NCBI GenBank assembly: GCA_002914845.1
Contig: JXTC01000121.1
Span: 449,292 to 513,291 of the forward strand
Direction of reading: 5' to 3'
Origin: Trema orientale
Taxonomy: Eukaryota > Streptophyta > Magnoliopsida > Rosales > Cannabaceae
DNA: 64,000 nt
Under the pieces are notes generated by a model. The model did no database searches, had not been told where the DNA came from, and was given only the letters and a program-made list of their open reading frames with translations. The position numbers were made by a program, and so were the translations under genes. Shown here in pieces: positions 1 through 13,600 of this stretch. Positions within the stretch are counted from its first letter, which is position 1. Each line of letters opens with the position of its first letter.

Positions 1-52
1 GAACTATTAAAAAAATGGCTGCAATGGATGAAATTCCTGAAAAATAACTGAC

Positions 53-3023
53 CAAACGGGATTCAAAGCCAAAAGCTCGACAATAGAGTGTGAAGCAATT
101 GGCCCACTCCCCGCAACGTCCCCTTCTTGTTTCAACAAGCTGCATTTGACGGAAAAAAACACACACACACACAAAATTGAGCTTGTGATGTACTAAAAAC
201 CTTCTTAAAGCCAAAAACAATATTTTTAATAAAAATACCTTAAGTGGATCATTGTAGCGTGGGAAACGGGTGATTGTTGGACAAAAATCGCATCTGAGAT
301 TATTAAAGAAGGAAGTACAATAGTAAGCATCCATCTTGGAACAAACCATAACCAAAGAAAGAATGCCTCTATATAAGCTGGAAACTAGAAGACCAGTTTC
401 CCCTTAATTAAAACATATAACAAGAATATGAATGAGAAAAGCGACGTTTATGAATCAATAGATGGGATAAAGCAGCAGTCGCAAAAAGGGATACTAAGAT
501 CTCATTCTCATTAAGAATGTAGTCACAAACAGAGCCGCCAAACCCATGATATATGCACAGAAGACCAAGGTCAGGGTTCTTTTTCCATTTCAGAGACAAG
601 AATACATATAAAAATGAAATAATACAAAGAAAAACTTAGATAACAGACGAAATAATACAAAGAAAAACTTAGATAACGGATTAAAGGACCTATTGAAAAC
701 CTAAATTTATCTTCAGAACTTTTACACATGATGAATAGATATCAACCATTACGTTGTTGACTTTAATGCTGGTCAACTTTACAACATATCAAATAAGAGC
801 TCTCTCGCTCTCCCATCCCGTCTTCTTCGTCATCATGTTTTTTTTAATGTGTCAAAACAGAGCTCTTACAAGTAGATTTTATTCCCCAGTCAACTTAAAA
901 GAAACAAAGACAAAATTTTCATCAAGAAAGTAGAAAAGAACCTATTTGACTCTGTTACTATTGGAGCATTGGAGTAAACAGGGACATGAATGAAGTAGAA
1001 CAGGGGATGCCATAGAAGATACACAAGAACAACTGAACAAGAAGTAAAATGTGAAAACTCACAGAAAATATAAGAGTAATATATCATACCTATAAATTTC
1101 GACTCGAGAAGCTCCGAAATGAATTTCAGAAGGAAGTGCAACACCCATGCCTTGGCTTGTGGTCTGGTTGCCACAACCATCACAAGAAGGTGCGTGAACC
1201 CACCTACAATAATAAAACCAAGAGAAACAAAAACACGGTGGAGCTTGTTAAAACTACATAGTGAAAGAAAATACTATCTCGATTATACCAAAATACAAAA
1301 ATAAACATTGCTTAGCAACCAAAAATACAATTATATCCAACCCAGTAGCTACTTGGCTGTAAGATTGATATCGAAACTCGAAACCACTGATTTATTCTTA
1401 ATCAGTACAACATAATAAATTAATGGGGAAACACCTGAAGGATTGTTTGAACCAGAAAAGCAGCTGCAGCAGGAAAGCATGGTCTTGTTCCGCTTTTGAT
1501 GGACTAAAGTTCCCCTCCTATAACATTTTTATAAAATTTATATCGCAAATACCGGATACATATATATATAGAGCACCAATTCAGTAGGTATTTTTTTTTT
1601 TTAACTATACATAGATATCAATTTGGCCAATGAAAATTTTTCATGTATACTTTTTTATTATAAAAAGTAGAGAGAGAAATAGCATTAATAATGCACGTCT
1701 CTTCATGCACCTCATTATAGCCGTTAGATCACCATTGGATGATGATCCAACGGCAAAAAAAAAATACCTACTGGATTGGCAACCATATATATATATATTT
1801 CACCACGGTTTATTGAGTAAAATGAAGCATAACAAATAAGTTAGAAGTAAAGAGAAATGAAGATAACAAGAATAGCCATTCAGTTTCAACTTTCACCTTT
1901 GCTAAAGAAACCAATGCTTTCTCCTCAAGCTCTTCTACAGGGACTGTCTTCCGAGCAGCCTCTTGTCGCACTGGGTCCTCGTACTAAAACATCAATCCCA
2001 AAAGAAAAAACAAAACTCCTTATTATAATAAACGCTGTTTGGTTGCTGGGAAAGTCGGTGACTTTCATAGTAATAAGGCAAAAAATTTAGTAAAGTTGGG
2101 TCCTCGTACTAAAACATCTTATTGTAATAAACCCTGTTTGGTTGCTGGGAAAGTCGGTGACTTCATAGACATTAACGCAAAAAATTTAGTAAAGTTGTTT
2201 TTTTTTTTTTTTGGCTTTATTCTAGATATGTCCGAATCCACATTAATTTTTTGGTTTCAAATCTCAAATTTGTGTGTCTCGTAATATTCTACAAAAACAA
2301 AGAAAATTATTACGTAATACGGAAGAAAAAAAAACATATTATTACCAGGCGAACTTGATCGACATAGGGCCGTAGTCTTTGCTCAAACTGTCCATTATCT
2401 TCTGCCACAACATACTGCTGAAACAAAAGCGCTTCCTCCTCTGCCTGCATAGAAAAGCCACATATATCCAAACACTTCCATTTATAATTATATTTCTTTT
2501 AGATAATTAATAATTAATTAATTAAATTCTAAATTGCCGAACCTGTAACATGCGAGCCAATTCCTCATCGCACTTAAGTAGTTCAGCCTCTACTTCTTCT
2601 TTTTCTCCTTCGTGGTCCTCATTGATTGAGACCAATCGGAGCTTCTCAGATACGTCGACGAGATCGGAATCGGTGGACACCGTCCGATTATCATCAACTC
2701 CTAAGATCTAATCAACCATAATTATAATTTAATTAATTATCAATTATTTAAACCGAAAGCAACTTCACAAACTCGTGCAGCAATTCAAACAGAGTAGCGG
2801 ACCTTTTGTTGGTCAGGTGGAACAGAGGTGAGTGAGAAAAGCTGGATTTTCAAAACCTGCAAAATAATATAATACAATTTTCACGTTAGAAAGGAAAAAA
2901 AAAAAAAAAGAGAGAGAGAGAGAAGAGAGAGAACGAGTGACAGACTTCGAAACCGTCGTTAGTGTCGTAGTCCACATCGAAGGTTGAGCCATTGTGGCGA
3001 ACCTGAAACTTTCGCTCCACCAT
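53..3023 (-). CDS. PNG1: Peptide:N-glycanase (PNGase), 5' nine exons, partial
   Basis: The family removes N-glycans from misfolded glycoproteins in the cytosol during ER-associated degradation. Nine exons read on the minus strand: 3023-2946, 2856-2803, 2707-2543, 2444-2346, 1983-1897, 1517-1435, 1203-1090, 293-239 and 139-53, giving 274 residues that begin [20 protein letters not shown]. Every junction is GT-AG and phases agree. The N-terminal 100 residues have the length and charge of the plant family's N-terminal domain. A CDGC pair (exon 7) and a CDFC pair (exon 8) are the expected zinc ligands of the transglutaminase-like core. Exon 9 holds GRCGEWANC, whose first Cys is the catalytic nucleophile. 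The His and Asp of the triad and the C-terminus lie beyond the left edge. No frameshift or stop was seen, so it is probably functional. Intron 7 (294-1089) is the largest and holds no recognisable sequence. Confidence 0.93.
1571..1783. mobile_element. MITE in PNG1 intron 5
   Basis: Terminal inverted repeats can be read: the left end contains CCAATTCAGTAGGTA followed by poly-T, and the right end is its complement, poly-A then TACCTACTGGATTGG. The element is about 210 bp and is flanked by TATATA on both sides, compatible with a TA target duplication (Stowaway/mariner-like), though the flanks are too simple to prove it. It lies wholly in the intron between exons 5 and 6. Confidence 0.6.
1973..2197. 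repeat. Tandem duplication covering the intron 4 splice acceptor of PNG1
   Basis: Positions 1973-2097 and 2098-2197 are two diverged direct copies. Both contain GGGTCCTCGTACTAAAACAT, then TTTGGTTGCTGGGAAAGTCG, then an AAAAAATTTAGTAAAGTTG tail. The first copy carries the real acceptor and the first 11 nt of PNG1 exon 5. The second carries the same acceptor and exon start upstream in the gene's direction, followed by intron sequence. Confidence 0.75.
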
Positions 3024-3710
3024 ATTCTCTTCTTCTTTTTCTCTACCGAAAGTGGCAGAAAACACTTGTGTTAATTATTGTTACACCAAGAATAAAATAA
3101 AATAAAATAAAAATTAAAGCACATAAATTATGAATATGATAATGCCCTATATCTTATTGTTAGTCTTAGCCCCCCAAAAAAGTTGGTTTTTATTATTTAT
3201 TTTACTTGGAAAAGAGGAGGATATCCAACATGGAAAAGATGTGTGAGGACGTGATAGCCAGGTGTCGAAACATTAGGTTGTTGTTTTGATATTTACCACT
3301 GTTAAGTGTCATTTACTTCCAAATTAAGACTAGAATATGATTAAATTTTGACTTTCGGAATACTAAATTAAATTAAATATAAATTATAAATTGTGATAGT
3401 CATAACAAATAAATCCAACGGTGGCATTGAAAATTGATTTCTGATTAAAAATATAAAATCGTTCACCTTAATTAAAAAAAAAAGACGATAAAAATGTCTC
3501 TCTCTTTAATTTATTATTATTATTTTTTTAAAACCAGGGAGACCGGATGATGTTACATACTTAAGTTTGGAATTATTTGAATTAGAAAAGGTGAAAAAAA
3601 TATATTAATCATTAAAATAATTGTAAGATTTCGAACTCTGGAACTGTTGTTAATTAGAAAAAGTATTGTTAATTAGAAAAAGTAATGTCTTTCTAGTTTT
3701 ATACCGAGTT
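3024..3710. other. AT-rich intergenic spacer upstream of PNG1
   Basis: This spacer separates the PNG1 start codon from the LINE. It should contain the PNG1 promoter and 5' UTR. I see only poly-A/T runs, an AAAAT microsatellite near 3092 and no credible gene. Confidence 0.5.
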
Positions 3711-3868
3711 AGAAAATGATATTAGTAGGTTCAAGTAAAAACGTTATTGATGGTTCTTCAATCTCTCTAGTCTAGAGAGTTCGACTGCCTCATCAGGTGT
3801 GAGGATTAGTGTGGTCAGGTGGATTATTGGTCCTCTGCTCACTTTGGATTTTGTGCTTCGGAGCCCCC

Positions 3869-4345
3869 ATGGATGCGATAGTAGGCAGATGGAAGGACTG
3901 TTCCATATCGGAAGAAGACGAAGAATTGGACGTGCAGGAGGGATCTCTAGCGAAAGGAAACTCTCGGCTTCCCTTTGAATTGGTTGGGCGGGTGATTACA
4001 AAGAAACCCGTCAATAAAAGGTGTCTTCCAGGAGGTAATAAAGAAAATATGGAAAGTAGAAGGAGGATTTGAGACGCTCGGCACTTGGATCAGGACACCT
4101 TTTATCTTCTCCTTTCAACTCGAGACAACGGATACGGACCCGATCGAGAGCCTTGGCACTTCAACAAATCTCTGATAATTTTGAAAAGACTAGAGGATAT
4201 TAATATCTCGGGAGTTGACTGGGGTGGGTCCAAATTCATGGGCTCACCTATATATATGGGCATGAGCGTGGAAGTTGGTACGATGCTAGGGAACCGTATT
4301 GAAAAAACAGAGGGGTTGATAAGGATGAATCAGGGCGTGTGCAAG
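3869..4345 (+). pseudogene. LINE ORF1 N-terminal fragment (DUF4283, gag-like)
   Basis: Translation from the ATG at 3869 gives MDAIVGRWKDCSISEEDEEL, then VGRVITKKPVNKR. After a stop near 4069 the same frame continues with EPWHFNKSLIILKRL. This is the layout of the DUF4283 domain that opens ORF1 of plant L1 elements: an acidic start, a VGR.L..KP.N.R motif, then a GPW.F....L.L block. Similarity fades near 4345, where copia sequence starts. Zinc-knuckle and basic regions are not recognisable beyond the insertion. Confidence 0.75.
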
Positions 4346-7300
4346 TCTTTTTCGTCCGCAGTTTTCGACATTTCGCTCCATTTTTTATTTCCTAATTTTG
4401 TGTGTGATTATTTATCAGTTTTGGCTACTGTAAAATGTTTTATTAAATTATCACACATATTTTAAATAGTATTAAATAATAAATCTCACAATTTTGAGTT
4501 AAATTAATTCTTGGGCACAATTATAAGCATATTTTGACCTTGTACCATATTTAGTTGTATCTTAATATTTATTAGTTAATAGTACACATGGTTATATGCA
4601 TATTTTGATATTTTTATGCCACTTATAATTGTATGCATATTTTGGATAATTTTATACCTTGAATTTCAGTTTGAAATTTTTTATATTATGTGGCATAATT
4701 AATTGTGAGATTCTGATAATTGTAAAAGTTTATGTGCTTGCCTATCGTGAGTCTAAGCTTGTCAAATTATAGAGTATAGTTGCATCAATTATTATATTCT
4801 CACTTTTGACCAATTTTGAATATATTTTTTATTCCATATTTTATTGTCATATGCCGCATTTTATTCTTAGAAAATTCATTATAAATAACAAATAAATTTT
4901 GGCATATTATATGGATAATTTATGAATTATTGCTTATTTTTGTGCATTTTTGTGCATTTTTGTGATTATTATTACTTGATAATATAAATGCATGATTGGT
5001 CATGTTTGAATTTTGTGAGATTTTGACCGATTCTGAATATTTGTATACTTGCATGTCGTGAGTTGAGCATATCAGATTATTGAAGGAAAAATTGTGATTA
5101 TTATTATTTATTCTCCCTTGATTGATCACAATTAGTACTATGGTCTATACGCACAATTAGGTTATCCTGTCGATAATTTTATTGTTTTGGTGTGATGCTT
5201 AGATTGGTGAAGAAAGTGCATTGAATGTCATGAACTGCACAATCTTTGTTGTCCTATCGATAGTAGATTGATGCATTTGGTTGTGGTATTTGGTGCATGG
5301 TCCTTACCTGCGAATGAGTCCTTGTTTGCTTAAGGGACTCTAGCACACAATGATCGCATTATTGATTGGATCATTGGAAAAGAAGAGAGGAAGAGCAAAT
5401 AGCATGATCTTGGTTTTTACATGCATATTAAAGATATCGCTCTTGGTTAATTCCTTTGACTTTATACAATCCGTGTATCTCTGTCATTTTGATGCTGAAT
5501 GAGACTATTATGTTTAATGACATAGATCTCGCACCAAAGGGTGATAAAGTAAATGGACTAGGCCTTGTGAGTTTGTACAACTCCTAAATCCACTGTTTAT
5601 AGTCTGTTGATGCCATGAAACTCCATGATGAGTGGGAGTATTTAAAGAGGTATTCTTTAAGGTTAATGAGGTATTTATGGAATAATTGATTTGTGCCAGC
5701 TTTTTTGAGGATAAGATCGCTAAGGAATTTCTTGAAATCATTGGCAAGAATTTTGGATGTTTTTCCCTATAATGATGAGTACAGACTTTTAAGTAATTAA
5801 ATTCCATGTTTTGCGATGGTATTAGTGGAATTAAAAATCACATTGATAATGTGTTTTCTGGTTATTAAGGCTCATAGGAACTAGTATGGATTATTAGGAG
5901 AACTCTTTCATTTCTAGTTTGTTTCAATTACATCAAATCATGATGCTCAGAAGGAGTAATTGATTAGAGACAAGACTTGACCGTTATGAGGAGTAATCGA
6001 CTTAGATGAGTTGACAACAATGCTTGTTGGGGAAGAGGATGATATAAAGGATAAGATGTCATTGATAGAAATTAAGTTCCAACTGGTCTTGGAATAACAT
6101 GTGCACTTAGTGGTAAATATCATCTTAAAGTTGATATTTTGAAGATAGTCGGATTATGACTAGGCTCATGATATTCTGTTGGGGTTATATGTACTTGTCT
6201 AGATTTCTTTCGACATAGAGTAACTTATTTTTTATTCTAATTTTGGGTGATTAGGATATACTTTTCTTTCGAAATTGAAAATTTAATTACACTAATAAAT
6301 GATTCTAAATGTCTGAGAGATGAAAATCTTACATATTGTGGTATAAAAATTCTAGAATTTCAAATGGGAAGATCAGTGTTAAGATTCATATGGTGTATTA
6401 TAAGTTTCTCATCCAAGATTGTTGTGCACATGTTTATTACTTCAATGATTAATAAACTATCATGGTTATAAGAGTAAGATTGACACTTGTGTAATTTCTC
6501 TAGAATTAATCCATACCGAGAATTTTGGACCATTGATTCCTCAGGTTATAAGAGGTTATAGATGACTGTGGGTCTTTATGGATAACTACTCCTATTATGG
6601 TCACGTTGAGCTTATTACTCTAAAGGTCTAACTCATGGAAAATGGATTAAAGTGATCAAGTCTGACTATGGTGGTTATTATGAGAGATACAATAAAACAA
6701 AATATAATCCTAAATCTTTTGCAAAATATTTCCAAGAATGTGATATTAATCGATATTATGGATAATAATTGGATATCTTGGATACTATAGTGTTGCAAAA
6801 GTGTATAAATTACATATTTCTTGATATTGTGTAATATATTTTGAGGATTTATTTATGATGGTTCATACGTGACTAAAAGATTCTGGATTTGATTATCCAT
6901 CTCATACCACCATAATGATTGAGTCAGATGAAGCTGTCAATTTTATTGATATTTCTGGTACAAGTCATGGGCTAGGGGAGATTTTATTCGATGAGGAATA
7001 TTCTGTGTTATTATCCCTATTTTTGTTGTTTCCGCTGCAATTTTTTGGTCCTACGATTGACTAGAAACATATAGTCACTCGTATTATATCTATTGATCTG
7101 GTGATACTTAATGACTCCATATATGAATGAAAAGATATATTTTTTTGAGGAGATCATAGTGATTTGATATATCAGTAATGTTTTGAAGACTTTATAGTTT
7201 ATTGGCAAGAATACGAGTTTGACATCGATTATATCTCTATTATGATAATATGCTAGTGAATATGAGCAGTCTTTAGTTCTTATTGTGGATGACACGATGA

Positions 7301-7369
7301 ATAGTGAGATAAATTCCAAGTCGTTTGGAAATGTGGGGCTTAGTTGAATTAGACAATAGTTTTTAACTC

Positions 7370-7880
7370 ATTTGATGGATATAAATGTCTAAGACCAAGC
7401 GCAATTATGAGGTTCAAATAGGAAGTGTAAGCAAGGCTTCTGGCTAAAGGTTTTAGCAAATGAGAAGAATTGTTCATAGAGATGTTTTTTCATTAGTTTC
7501 TACTAAAGATACCTTATTGGTTTTGTGGCAGTAATTACTGTGTTGACTTGAAACTTCATTAAGTGGATGTAAGAACTACTTAATGAAGTTTAAGCATTTG
7601 CATGGCTACACTGATTGGTTTTGAGATATTTGGTAATGAATACCTAATTTATTAGATTCATAGTTTTGGTTATGGATTGAAACTGGCATCAATATAGTGG
7701 TATTGCAAATTTGATGAGACTGTCACCATTAGTGTGTTTTGGCAAATGTTGTTGATCAATGAGTACATATAAGGGTCAGTGGGAACAACTACATATTCAT
7801 GATTTTATATGTTATAGATATTGTGCTCGCATTTAAAGATTCTGACCTAATATGTGAGACAAATAATTGTTGATTAGCTA
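7370..7880 (+). pseudogene. Copia reverse transcriptase remnant
   Basis: Broken reading frames show the typical order of copia RT. Near 7380 comes a KC.RPSAI/KARLLAKGF-like stretch, then VFSLVSTKDT, then ELHQVDV near 7555, then YGLK.ASI.WY.KFDET near 7672-7715. Several frameshifts and stops interrupt it. It cannot encode a working polymerase. Confidence 0.75.
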
Positions 7881-9183
7881 TATAGATATGAAGAATCTCG
7901 AAAAGCCTCGTATGTTCTAGGTATATAAGTTCTTCATATAGTTCTAATAGCTTTTTAGTTTGTCTCAAAGAATCTACATTGATCAAGTTCTTTGCAGAGA
8001 TCCAGTTCTGGATATTGTTATACTTGCTAGAAAGCACTAATTCTGAAATGTGACAATTATGAAAGGTCAAAAGCCCATTAGTTGATTTGAGAGAGATCAT
8101 ATAAGATTAGTCCCTATGTGTCTACTGTTAGCAGCCTAATGTATATATACTCGAGTACGCACATGTCATGACGTTGTATTTATTTTTGGGTATACTGGTT
8201 AGGTACTTGAGTGATCTTCTTGGGTACCCAGGATCTTATATTGTGATTGATTCGCAGACCAACACTCATGAAATAGTTAGATCTTGTGACGCCAAGGTTG
8301 TAAGCTACATGGATGATAAAAGTTCATCCCTCATTATATATTATGATAATGGTAGGAGGAGCTGTGATATGATTTTGTGTCAGTTGGACACTTACAGCTG
8401 AGCTGTTTTGGGATTTAGTGTCAATATGATATTTACAGCTACCTCGCCTATTGAGGCAGAGTTTTATAGCGTGTAATGAGGCTACTTGTTATGCAATATG
8501 ATTGTGAAATTTTGTTTCAGTATTCAGAGTAGTTGACTATGTTTTTGAGTTGCTGAAATATTTATGATCATGATTCTACAGTTATATCTTTCTCTTGGAA
8601 CTTGAAGAGCACTACTAGCTCCAATTGTATTGATATATAGTTCTTTTTTGTTTTAGAGAAAGTTGTAGCACCCTCATTTATGTTGAGAACACGCATACGG
8701 ATAATATGTTGGCGATTTCACTAGCGAAAGGCTAACCTTATGTGTGTTTTGAGAACACGCATCTCACATGAAACTATTAGGAGCCTTAGTTGTATTGAGC
8801 TAGTAGGAGTTTATTGCCATCTAGATGTGATGAACATGTTGTTGATTAATGTGGATTGCTGATGTTTTATGTAATACGTGCATGATATGGATTCCAATCA
8901 CTTTTTTGTGATGTACACGCACATGTTTATTTGGTGAGTGACATATAATTAGAGACATATAGTTCTAGTCTCAATACATGTATTGTTAGTGAATCTATAT
9001 ATGAAAGTTGTCGCCATATTTTGTGAATCTCTAGCACCTGATTGTGTATGATACTTGTATTCTATCGATTTAGTATTATGCAAGATTAGTTTTAGCTATT
9101 CATATTTGTAAGAGATTCTTGTATTTTGACATATTATGGTTAAGTGAATATTTTATATGATTATATTGTCTAAGTGGGAGAAT

Positions 9184-9710
9184 GTTGGGATATTTTGTAT
9201 AGACTAATATAATCACTAGTAACTTACTATGTCTTAATTAAAGTATATTAAGGACAACTACATTTGTATGTATAATTGACTTTGCATAATATTACATATG
9301 GGCCATAATAGGATGGACACTTGTTCACTAACTAGCAAGAGGCCCATGGGCTCCCTCATTCCTGATGTCATGGTCGGCCCATTGGGCCATGACACCTCCC
9401 ACCATAATTACCTATATATAGATACATTTTATGTGTCTACCATGGCATGTCACTATTTTGAGAGAATGTGAGGAAGAGGAAGAATGGGAAGAGCTCATAA
9501 GCTCTCTTGCTCCTATATCCTTCTTGGTGTCTTGTAGGCTCGGTTAAGAGAAGATGATAGGTACGAATCCAATGGAAAGCTTGAGAGGTAACACTCTAAT
9601 TTTCTATTGTTTAATATACTTCAAAATCAATGGTTGTTTAATGTTTGGATGAGCTATAGATTTTATTGTTGTGAGTTTTGATTCATTGATTTACTCATCA
9701 AACATGCTTA
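9184..9710 (+). repeat. 3' LTR of the nested copia element
   Basis: The LTR starts with TGTTGGGATATT immediately after a purine tract. A promoter-like TATATATAGATAC lies near 9413. The LTR appears to end at about 9705-9712 with TCAAACA. The exact end is uncertain because no second LTR is available for comparison. Confidence 0.7.
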
Positions 9711-10636
9711 TTAATTATCAATAGGCATAACCCACTCACCAACTCTCCAGTGAAAAAGGAGCTGCTAGGGGTGGTTCCAACTACTCTCTTGACAATCGCG
9801 ACATGCAGGAGATATTTGTCGGGCCCACATCGCATAGTTGGTGAGAATTCAAATTTGAAGATTAGCTGCGTGGCAAAGATAGACTCAATATAGATAAATC
9901 CTGTACCGAATTGGCCAATCAAGAAGCCTACTACCGAGCATGTTCATATAAAGCCCAAAACTTCTTTTCCTGGTCCATTCCCTTTACCTCACATCTATGA
10001 ACATACACAGGAAAAGAGTTGGGCCAACCCACCCTATAAAGAGTCTTACTTACTCTCTTCTAACCTAGTGGCTATATACACACTGGCTGACTGTTCCCAA
10101 AAGACTGCCTTGACTGATAAAGATAGCAATCTAGGCAAACTCAAGAACCCAGCGCTTCGCACAACTGGAGATGAGGCTAAGCAACAGCTACCAATCAAGT
10201 TTCAAGGGACTGTTGACCTTGACTTTTTACCTGCGAAGCCACATGAATCCACAGCAACAATGGGGGCAGTCAATATGCGAAACATGGTGTATGATGAAGA
10301 CACACAGGAGATCCAGGGCCTCAGCTTTTCTCCCACCCAAAGTGGTGCTGAATCTAGGGGAACCACACTTGGCAAGCTGGAGATTCACACCAATGAATGC
10401 AATTTTTGCTTTGGGGCCCTTATTGGGACTACAAAAAAAATAAAGCTGAAAACGAGAAGCCAGATTCAAGGGGTGATTACCTAACTCTACCTCAAAAAAT
10501 GAAATTACTGGAGCATCATGAAGTAAGAAGAGAATATGAGAGCAAAGAAGATAAGATTATTTTGAAACAACCATATATTCTTGGAGATCTGACAAACGTC
10601 TCTTCGTCGGTGGTGGCTGCCTCATATCCTCGCCAA
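9711..10636 (+). other. LINE segment between copia insertion and ORF2 start
   Basis: This stretch belongs to the LINE by position and probably holds the C-terminal, low-conservation part of ORF1 and the ORF1-ORF2 spacer. An open frame of 138 codons (10068-10484) includes polar, proline-containing sequence, but no domain is recognisable. No zinc knuckle was identified with confidence. Confidence 0.45.
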
Positions 10637-13600
10637 GCATTATGAATTCCTTAATTTGGAATGCCTGGGGACTGGGGAACCCAAGGGCATTCCAACAACT
10701 TCAGAGCCTCATCCAGAGTAGTTCTCCAAATTTGGTGTTTTTAATGGAAACTAAGTTATAGGGCAGGAAAGCTAGTTCCATTAAAACTCGTCTGGGGTTT
10801 CCAAACATATAGATAGCGAGGGCAAAAGTAAGGGTCTAGTACTTCTGTGGGATAATTCATGGCAGGTGACCATTAGAAGTTTCTCCAAGTTGCATATAGA
10901 TTGTTGTGTAACTAGCTCTGACAGATTTATTTGGAGTTTTACTGGAGTGTATGGTCATTCGCTTAAGAGTCAGAGGCAGCATACTTGGCAACTTCTCTGA
11001 AGATTGCAAGACCAGTTGTTTGTGCCATGGGTGTGCACAGGGGATTTTAATGCTATTCTATGCACTTGAGAAAAGTGCGGTGGATCAAATAAAGATGATA
11101 ATACCGTGGTCGCTTTCCAGGAGGTGATCAGTGATTGTTTTCTATAGGACCTTGGTTTTACCGGTCCTCGGCTTACTTGGAATAATGGGTGGGGTAGTGC
11201 TAGTAATATCCAAGAGAGGTTAGACCATTTTCTAGTCTCAGAGAATTGGTGTGATTGGTATCCGAATTCTAAAGTCTCAAATTTGGATTTCTGGGGCTCC
11301 GACCATGGCTTTTGTGTTTGGACTCATCCCAGCCAGACATCCAATGGACTCGCGGGAGAAGCAAATTTAGGTTTGAACCTTAGTGGATGAAAGAAGAGGA
11401 GTATGAGAAGATTATTTTAGAGGTTTGGAATAGCCATTCTTTTGATGGGTCTGCTAACTCATTTATCAATAGCCTTTCCCAAAGTGCAATGGGTTTGGAT
11501 AGGTGGAGCAAGAATAAATTTGGCAATATCATAAAAAGGATTGGAATGATGCAAAAGAAGCTCGGTAAGTTATACTTGTCTACTCAGACTAATGATGTTG
11601 TTGAAAATATTCATAGACTCAACCACGACCTGGGAAAACTTCTGCTAGCGGAAGAATATTACTGGAGGCAAAGGTCACGTGCAGAGTGGCTATATACAGG
11701 AGATGGTAAATACTAAATACTTCCATTCAAAGGCTTCCCAAAGGAAAAAAGAAAAAATAATAACATTCTTGGAATGGAGGATAGTAACAGAGGTTGGGAA
11801 GAAAACGAAGAGGTAATAATAACTATCATAGAAGACTATTTTAGAGCTATTTTTTCTAGCATTAGTCCGACGGCTCTAGAGATTGAAGCTGCTGTAGCAG
11901 GGGTGGGGGAGAGGATATCACCTGAGTTGAACTCTTACTTAATTATGCCCTTTTCACCCAAGGAGATTAAAATTGCTATCTATAAGATGGCCCCAACTAA
12001 GGCTCCAGGACCTCATGGCTTCCAAACAATTTTTTATCAAAAAAATTGGCACATAGTTGGGGAAAGGGTGACCAACCTTTGTCTCAACATTCTCAACAGT
12101 AACTCTACTATCCATGCCCTAAACCACACCTTTGCTGTGCTAGTTCCAAAAATCAAGTCTCTGAGGAAGGTAGCTGATTTTAGGCCTATTAGCCTGTGTA
12201 ATGTCATATACAAAATCATCAAAAAGACAATAGCTAATAGACTAAAATCAGTGCAATCCATAGTTATTTCTGCCACACATAGTGCTTTCATTCTAGGGAG
12301 GCTTATCTCTGATAATTACTTGATTACTTATGAGATTATGCATTCTTTGAAGAGGAAAAACACTGGTAACAAAGGGTGGATGGGCCTCAAACTCGATATG
12401 AGTAAGGCATATGATAGGGTAGAATGGAAATTCTTAAATGCCATAATAAAAGAATGGGCTTCTGTGAGGCATGGCGGCATCTAATTGGAAAATGTATCTC
12501 TTCAACGAGCTTTTCCTTCATTGTCAATGGGCAGGCTAGGGATAATGTCATTCCCACTAGAGGTCTCCAACGGGGGTGCCCCCTCTCACTTTATCTATTT
12601 CTCTTATGTGCAGAAAAGTTGTCCTCTTTAGTTCTATCAGCGGAAAATAGAATGGAACTTACTGGTTTCTCTTGCTCAAGGCATGGTCCCTAGATCAGTC
12701 ACCTATTTTTTGCAGATGATAGTTTGATTTTTTGTAAAGCGACAAGAGAAGAATGTGATAAGATTAAGGAGATCCTTCACATTTACGAATCGGCATCGGG
12801 ACAAGTTGTGAACAAGCAGAAGCCGATCATATCTTTTAGCCCCAACACAGAGGATGATTGTAAGGCTGAAATCCTCTCTCTCTTAGGCTTAACAGTGAAT
12901 AACTCCCATTTTAAGTATTTTGGTCTACCTTTAATGCTAGGGAGGAACAAAAGAAGCTCATTCCAATCCATCAAAGAAAAAGTGTGACAAAAATTGCAAT
13001 TATGGAAAAGAAATTTATTTTCTACGGGAGGTAGAGAAGTCCTCGTTAAAGCAGTTGTATCAGTAATTCCTAATTACAGTATGGGTGTATTTAGGATCCC
13101 CTACACTCTGTGCAAAGAGCTGCAATCTTTGATAGTGAGGTTTTGGTGGTGAAGTGGTAAAAATGATAAGAAAACACACTAGAGGCGATGGGAAAACCTA
13201 TGTCGTCCAAATTAAGAAGGATGGTGGTCTGGGCTTTCGAGATTTTGACGCATTCAACTAAGCCCTTTTAGCAAAACAAGGCTGGAGGTTGATTAAATTT
13301 CAGTCCTCCCTAGTACAAGAGTTTTGAAAGCCAAATACTTCCCCCATAGCTCTTTTATGACCGCCTCTCTAGGTAACTCTCCGTCCTTCACTTGGAGAAG
13401 TCTTGTGGGGAAGAGAAGCACTGGAACTTGGTCTGAGATAGAGAACTGGTGATGGAGTTAGTATCAGTATTTTTCAAGATCCCTGGATCCCTCACACCTC
13501 GACCTTCAAACCTATTACTCATGGGAATATTGTTAGTGAGAACTAGAAGGTTTCAGACTTGATTATCGATGAGCCACGGCATTGAAACGTAGAACTAGTG

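Larger units (their letters stand above)
4350..9710 (+). mobile_element. Degenerate Ty1/copia retrotransposon nested in LINE ORF1
   Basis: Reverse-transcriptase remnants lie at about 7375-7880, RNase H remnants (the segment with AEFYSV) at 8390-8760, and the polypurine tract AGTGGGAGAA just before TGTTGGGATATTTTG at 9184, which starts the 3' LTR. No matching 5' LTR was found near 4350, so the left end appears deleted or too diverged. The internal region is AT-rich and full of stops. The 4460-5150 leader contains diverged internal repeats, such as TGCATATTTTG and CTTGC..GTCGTGAG segments. Both edges are approximate. Confidence 0.8.

Noticed and set aside
408..599. Minus-strand frame of 63 codons in PNG1 intron 7
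   Set aside because: It is not needed for the PNG1 reading frame, since exon 7 joins exon 8 directly in phase, and it matches no domain I recognise.
4350..4480. 5' LTR of the nested copia
   Set aside because: No sequence like TGTTGGGATATT or the rest of the 3' LTR could be found here, so no LTR is annotated.
7789..8100. Minus-strand open frame of 103 codons
   Set aside because: It is antisense to the copia reverse transcriptase remnant and matches no family.
9698..9922. Inverted LINE ORF1 zinc-knuckle piece on the minus strand
   Set aside because: A weak resemblance after the copia LTR could not be supported by any Cys/His pattern.
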